A stretch of DNA of 64,000 nt from Cytophagales bacterium Alg240-R148 (GTDB taxonomy: Bacteria; Bacteroidota; Bacteroidia; Cytophagales; Cyclobacteriaceae). The notes below the pieces were generated by a model, which searched no databases, had not been told where the DNA came from, and saw nothing but the letters and a program-made list of their open reading frames with translations. A program made the translations under genes and the position numbers. Location: contig LS999832.1 of assembly GCA_900537185.1 (NCBI GenBank), positions 11,546 through 75,545 on the forward strand, read 5' to 3'. Shown here piece by piece: positions 60,466-64,000 of this stretch. Every line of letters starts with the position of its first letter. Positions within the stretch are counted from its first letter, which is position 1.

Positions 60466-61038
60466 TTAAATTTCCCCACAATTTGGTTTGCACATTTCCG
60501 CCATGTTGCCAACAGAACTATCAGTTCCGTCTATATCCGTTCCAGCACCTGCACCCAAAGCCATTGATTTTTTCTTGTTTCTTCTGTTTTGAGTGAGGTA
60601 ACTATGAATGTCCATCGGAGTACCATCAGGGCCTATGTGCAAAGGGTCAAAAGCTACATGTTTTTTATGTTTTTCGTTGAAGTAGGTAGGTACAAAGAAA
60701 TAGGTTTGCTGCCCAGCTTTGTCTTTGTAAGGAGGTGTATTGGGGTAAGCGGCATAGTACATCCGTATACCAGATATTTGGTATCCATGTTTGGCTGCTT
60801 CTTGTTCTAAATAAGCAATATAGTTTTTATAAAAAGAGAACGAATGCCAGCCGTATCTGGCTTCTTCATCATGTTTTAGCTCTGATAATACTTTGTGTCT
60901 TTCGTTGTACTCATGGTACATGGCACGGGCCATTTCCAAAGTGATCGTTTCGTCGGGTTTTTTAGCAGTGGTACAAGTGCCATGTTTGGTGTTTTGGTAA
61001 TTAATTACCGCATTTTCTATGTTCACGTTGAACTCCAT
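60466..61038 (-). CDS. 190-residue protein of unknown function, first gene of the two-component cluster
   Basis: The protein has no signal or membrane helix. Residues 35-70 are helical (MARAMYHEYNERHKVLSELK), a central part reads SGIRMYYAAYPNTPPYKDKA, QQTYFFVPTY and HKKHVAFDPLHIGPDG, and the end is low-complexity GAGAGTDIDGTDSSVGN before MAEMCKPNCGEI with a C-x3-C pair. No family is recognised. Its gene is the first of four and closely spaced with the polytopic protein, so it is probably part of the same sensing unit. The Cys pair at the tail might bind metal or be oxidised. Confidence 0.6.
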   Translation of the reverse strand: MEFNVNIENAVINYQNTKHGTCTTAKKPDETITLEMARAMYHEYNERHKVLSELKHDEEARYGWHSFSFYKNYIAYLEQEAAKHGYQISGIRMYYAAYPNTPPYKDKAGQQTYFFVPTYFNEKHKKHVAFDPLHIGPDGTPMDIHSYLTQNRRNKKKSMALGAGAGTDIDGTDSSVGNMAEMCKPNCGEI

Positions 61039-61156
61039 AATTAGTTTATTTTAATCCGATAGCAATCTAAATAATATCAATCAATATTAAAAATAAACTA
61101 AAATATGTTATAATAATTATATATAATTTGGTATAATATTCCAACTCAGATAATAC

Positions 61157-61194
61157 CCTACTGCACTCAAAAGGAGTCATTTGGGTGCAGCAGG
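61157..61194 (-). terminator. Hairpin behind the propeller-protein gene
   Basis: CCTACTGCACTCAAA (61157-61171) pairs with TTTGGGTGCAGCAGG (61180-61194) with two weak positions. It lies directly behind the stop of the minus-strand gene; no T run follows, so it may be a stability element. Confidence 0.5.
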
Positions 61195-61201
61195 GGGAGG
61201 C

Positions 61202-63160
61202 TTAAAATTTATAAGAGTATATAGTTGTTCTATCTTTTCTTAAATAGACTTGTCCTGTAATGTCGTCTACAGCATATTTCGGGTCTTTTTCTTTACCCAA
61301 ACCAATACTGCCCATAATGGAACCATCGTTTTTACTAACTTTTAATAGTAAATTGTTTTTGTCCTGGTTCGAGAGAATAATTAAAAAATCACGGCCTTCT
61401 TGTGTAGCTTTGAACCTTGCATTGGCTTCTTGAAAGGAGGAGACTACAAAGTCCGATGCTGCATTGCCAAGATCTTCGTACATGTCTCCAAAACCTTCTA
61501 CCATGGCGCCTGCAACCGCATCTTCGCTTTTAACCTCTTGCTCTACCGATTTTAATTGGGCTGAGGCATAGTAGGCATTGGCTCCAATATATGCCGCTCG
61601 AATACCCTGTGCATACATCAATGCCCTTTTTAACCCAGATTCTCTAGGTGCTGGGTAGTATTCCCAAAATTTCAGATTTCCATCAAAATCAACCAATGCC
61701 ACGTTTTGATCGGAATTAATAAATATACCGTTTGCTCTTATTTCAATATCTTTGGGTACTTCTTTCCCTTCAAATTTTATTGGGCCTTTTGATAAGTTGC
61801 GGACGCTACCGGAGGCAATATCTATTGCTTTGATGGTTTTGTCTTTTAAATCAAAGGCGTAAATTTGCCCATCTTTTTCAGCTGTTAAGTTGGGTTGTGT
61901 ATTTATGGATTTTGGAAGTACCAGACTTCCAGAGTTGGTATTGAGTAGGTTGATCTCTTCTGTTGTGATGTAGACGATGCCCTTATTGGAAGGAATGGTG
62001 CCCACTACACGGCCCTTTATTTTTACTGGTTTATCGAAAGTCAATTGTCCTAATTTTGAATCCAAATAACTCAAGAAATTGTTTTGTCCGTTGCTAGTGA
62101 TTAATAAATACCCATTGTCTTGAGAAACATAATCGTACACCCCGCCTTTTACATTGATACCTTTGCCTTTTTTACCCCATTTGCCTTTAGAAGTGGTATA
62201 ATCGTACAAATTTATTTTTGATTTGCTGCCATTGTCGGGAAGCACTAAAATACCCCCATCGAGAAAAGTTACTTGGCCTAGCTTCCCCTTTGCTTTAAGA
62301 GGCTTGTCCCAAACAAGACTTCCATCTTTTAAATTGAAGGCATTGTACTGATTGGAATAGTTGACAACAGTAGAGGAGGAGGAGCTCATCGAAGATTGTT
62401 CTTCTGATTCTGAACCGATATAAAACACGTCTTTGCCTGCTGGCTGATAAAACCTTATATCAAATTCCATGTCTTCGGCAGCATTTTCAGCCATTTGTTT
62501 CATCAGTCCTCCAAATGCACCCATTTTTTCTACTTCAGCAACCTCCTTTGATGTGTCGTTTTTCCATTCAATATTGCCATTGGAAGTATTTATTTTGTAG
62601 ATTTTGAAAATTGTAACGAGGAGTATTTCAGTTTCAGATAGTTCATTTACCGCTATTATTTTTCCAAACTTCTCTTCAATATTCCATTGTATACTTCCGT
62701 CTGACATATCCACGAATATCATAAGCGGCTCTTTAGCACCAACCTTGATGCCATCCACTAAAATGCCATTGTTTCGGTAAAGAAAATGATAGGAATTAAT
62801 AGTAGCAATTCCGGCCTTTTTAGAATCAAATAAAATTGCACCATTATAGGGTTCTAATAAATAGATTCGGTCTCCTTTTTTAACTGAAATGAAAGGAGAG
62901 TTGGCCACCGCTTTGTAAGAAGATTGAGGAAGAGAAGCAAATTCTGCTTTGCTCCAAATGACCTGCCCAGTAGCAATATCTATACCCGACAGACCTGTAT
63001 CGGTGCAAACCACCAATTTACCCAGAGAAGTTACTTCTTGCCATAATACATTTCCTGAAGAGGCATGTTCCCAAACTTTATTACTTTGTCCAAAAAGAAA
63101 CAAAGAACAAAAGAGCACCATCTGCCCTGTGAGAATAATTTTTTTTGTAATAGTTGTCAT
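61202..63160 (-). CDS. Exported PQQ-like beta-propeller protein
   Basis: The 652-residue protein has a signal peptide (cleavage after about residue 25, LFLFGQ) and a row of propeller blades with W/GTQ-like motifs: GKLVVCTDTGLSGIDIATG, DGSIQWNIEEKFGKI, NTSNGNIEWKNDTS and KDGSLVWDKPLKAKGKL. Such repeats usually serve binding or scaffolding. Residues about 500-590 are a non-propeller insertion (ALMYAQGIRAAYIGANAYYA), partly helical. No catalytic motif is seen. It may be a periplasmic binding protein. Confidence 0.8.
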   Translation of the reverse strand: MTTITKKIILTGQMVLFCSLFLFGQSNKVWEHASSGNVLWQEVTSLGKLVVCTDTGLSGIDIATGQVIWSKAEFASLPQSSYKAVANSPFISVKKGDRIYLLEPYNGAILFDSKKAGIATINSYHFLYRNNGILVDGIKVGAKEPLMIFVDMSDGSIQWNIEEKFGKIIAVNELSETEILLVTIFKIYKINTSNGNIEWKNDTSKEVAEVEKMGAFGGLMKQMAENAAEDMEFDIRFYQPAGKDVFYIGSESEEQSSMSSSSSTVVNYSNQYNAFNLKDGSLVWDKPLKAKGKLGQVTFLDGGILVLPDNGSKSKINLYDYTTSKGKWGKKGKGINVKGGVYDYVSQDNGYLLITSNGQNNFLSYLDSKLGQLTFDKPVKIKGRVVGTIPSNKGIVYITTEEINLLNTNSGSLVLPKSINTQPNLTAEKDGQIYAFDLKDKTIKAIDIASGSVRNLSKGPIKFEGKEVPKDIEIRANGIFINSDQNVALVDFDGNLKFWEYYPAPRESGLKRALMYAQGIRAAYIGANAYYASAQLKSVEQEVKSEDAVAGAMVEGFGDMYEDLGNAASDFVVSSFQEANARFKATQEGRDFLIILSNQDKNNLLLKVSKNDGSIMGSIGLGKEKDPKYAVDDITGQVYLRKDRTTIYSYKF

Positions 63161-63353
63161 AAGAATTTGTTGTAATTATAAAGTATAAGAAGTTACGAAT
63201 AAAAGTTTGTTGGATTAAGAATATCGAGACTAAAATTAGGCATATGTTTTTAGTATTATTGAAAAAATGGTGCCAAGTTTTTTATAAAATAGACCAATGG
63301 CATAACAATTTGGGTTTGAAGCTCAAAACTGATATCTTCAATAAAAAAACAGG

Positions 63354-63848
63354 ATGAAAAAATTAACTCTTGCTCTGATTATTACTTTGTTTTGCTCTTG
63401 TTTGGTGCAAGCGCAGCAAATTCAATCTACTTATTATTTGATTCGCCATGCAGAGAAAATGCAAGACAGCGGAAGTGATCCAGATTTGACCGAAGAAGGA
63501 AAACAAAGAGCAGCAACTTGGGCTGAAGTTTTAAGCCAAGCCAATTTGGACATGGTATACAGTACGGATTATAAAAGAACAAAAAATACTGCTACCCCTT
63601 CCGCTCTGAAAAACGGGTTGGTAGTGACAATATACGACCCAAGAAATTTTGATATAGAAGCCTTTAAAAAAGAAACTATGGGCAAAACTGTTCTGGTGGT
63701 TGGGCATAGCAATACCATTCCTGCGTTGGCCAATGGTTTGATAGGGGATTCCAAATACAAAGACATAGACCACCACAACAACGCCAACCTGTATATCATT
63801 GATTACATCGGAGATTTGGTGCTCGATAAATTACTGCAGGTCGATTAG
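63354..63848 (+). CDS. Exported histidine phosphatase family protein
   Basis: The 164-residue product has a signal peptide (ending at LVQAQ) and the phosphoglycerate-mutase fold: His32 in YYLIRHAEKM as the phosphate-accepting residue, then LTEEGKQRAATWAEVL, YSTDYKRTKNTATPSA, and the second His in VVGHSNTIPALANGL. It is an extracytoplasmic phosphatase, substrate unknown. Its 3' end overlaps the next, minus-strand gene by 18 bases. Confidence 0.85.
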   Translation: MKKLTLALIITLFCSCLVQAQQIQSTYYLIRHAEKMQDSGSDPDLTEEGKQRAATWAEVLSQANLDMVYSTDYKRTKNTATPSALKNGLVVTIYDPRNFDIEAFKKETMGKTVLVVGHSNTIPALANGLIGDSKYKDIDHHNNANLYIIDYIGDLVLDKLLQVD

Positions 63849-64000
63849 TGGAAATTGCATGCCTTCAAAACCGACTTGATAACCTTGTTGCACCACCTCT
63901 CGGTATTGTTTGTTTTGTTTGGAAAGCAATGGGTTGCTGTGGTTGAAATGCACAAAAGTGATCTTGTTTTTGTCTTTTTTTGATAAACCTTTAAACTGTT
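63831..64000 (-). CDS. MBL-fold metallohydrolase, PqqB-like, C-terminal part (start outside window)
   Basis: The last 55 codons of a minus-strand gene are visible. They read FVHFNHSNPLLSKQNKQYRE and end YQVGFEGMQFPLIDLQ. The FNHSNPLL pattern and the closing GFEGM are typical of the C-terminus of PqqB and related MBL-fold hydrolases. The gene continues beyond base 64000. Its stop overlaps the end of the phosphatase gene. Confidence 0.65.
   Translation of the reverse strand, partial: QFKGLSKKDKNKITFVHFNHSNPLLSKQNKQYREVVQQGYQVGFEGMQFPLIDLQ

Overview
The window looks like a chromosomal segment of a free-living, probably marine or soil member of the Bacteroidota (Cytophagales-like). This rests on SusC/SusD pairs, a FecR/ECF-sigma switch, many Bacteroidota-type lipoproteins, DUF4249, DUF4197 and DUF4159 proteins, BlaI/M56 and 'permease prefix' ABC proteins, weak Shine-Dalgarno sequences, and a promoter of the Bacteroidota TAnnTTTG type before an arginine-related operon. 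No tRNA, rRNA, CRISPR array or insertion-sequence transposase was seen.

Left end (1-7496): an array of three RHS/YD-repeat C-terminal modules. Each has a nearly identical core end, a different toxin-like tip and its own small downstream gene (membrane protein or lipoprotein) that fits an immunity role. Modules 2 and 3 follow noncoding leaders with terminators and lack secretion signals, so they look like orphan tips. From 7497 to 14757, four ordinary genes (HutD-like, BASS transporter, S10 peptidase, YheT hydrolase at the edge) sit among gene-free DNA packed with a multi-copy repeat. Its inverted-repeat arms differ between copies but stay complementary; the largest gene-free block is 2.7 kb.

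Middle (14.7-39 kb): a TonB receptor/DUF4249 pair; paaN; an operon of two amidinotransferase-fold enzymes with argS and menA; a class III cyclase; a molybdenum-cofactor cluster (moaA, moaD, moaE, a 47-residue membrane peptide, a mobA fused to a Rof-like domain, moaC, moeA); ffh; a BlaI-M56 pair whose metallopeptidase carries a TonB C-terminal domain; and several lipoproteins and hydrolases.

Right part (39-53 kb): a polysaccharide utilisation locus with sulfatase, clan GH-D alpha-galactosidase-like enzyme, ECF sigma, FecR anti-sigma, SusC, SusD, an (alpha/alpha)6-type hydrolase and GH97. The set suggests a sulfated, alpha-galactose-containing glycan, but that is inference. It is followed by a small stand-alone protein that aligns with part of SecA, a PadR-controlled ABC permease, a rhodanese, a two-component system clustered with a polytopic membrane protein and an unknown 190-residue protein, a PQQ-like propeller protein, a histidine phosphatase and the 3' end of an MBL-fold hydrolase.
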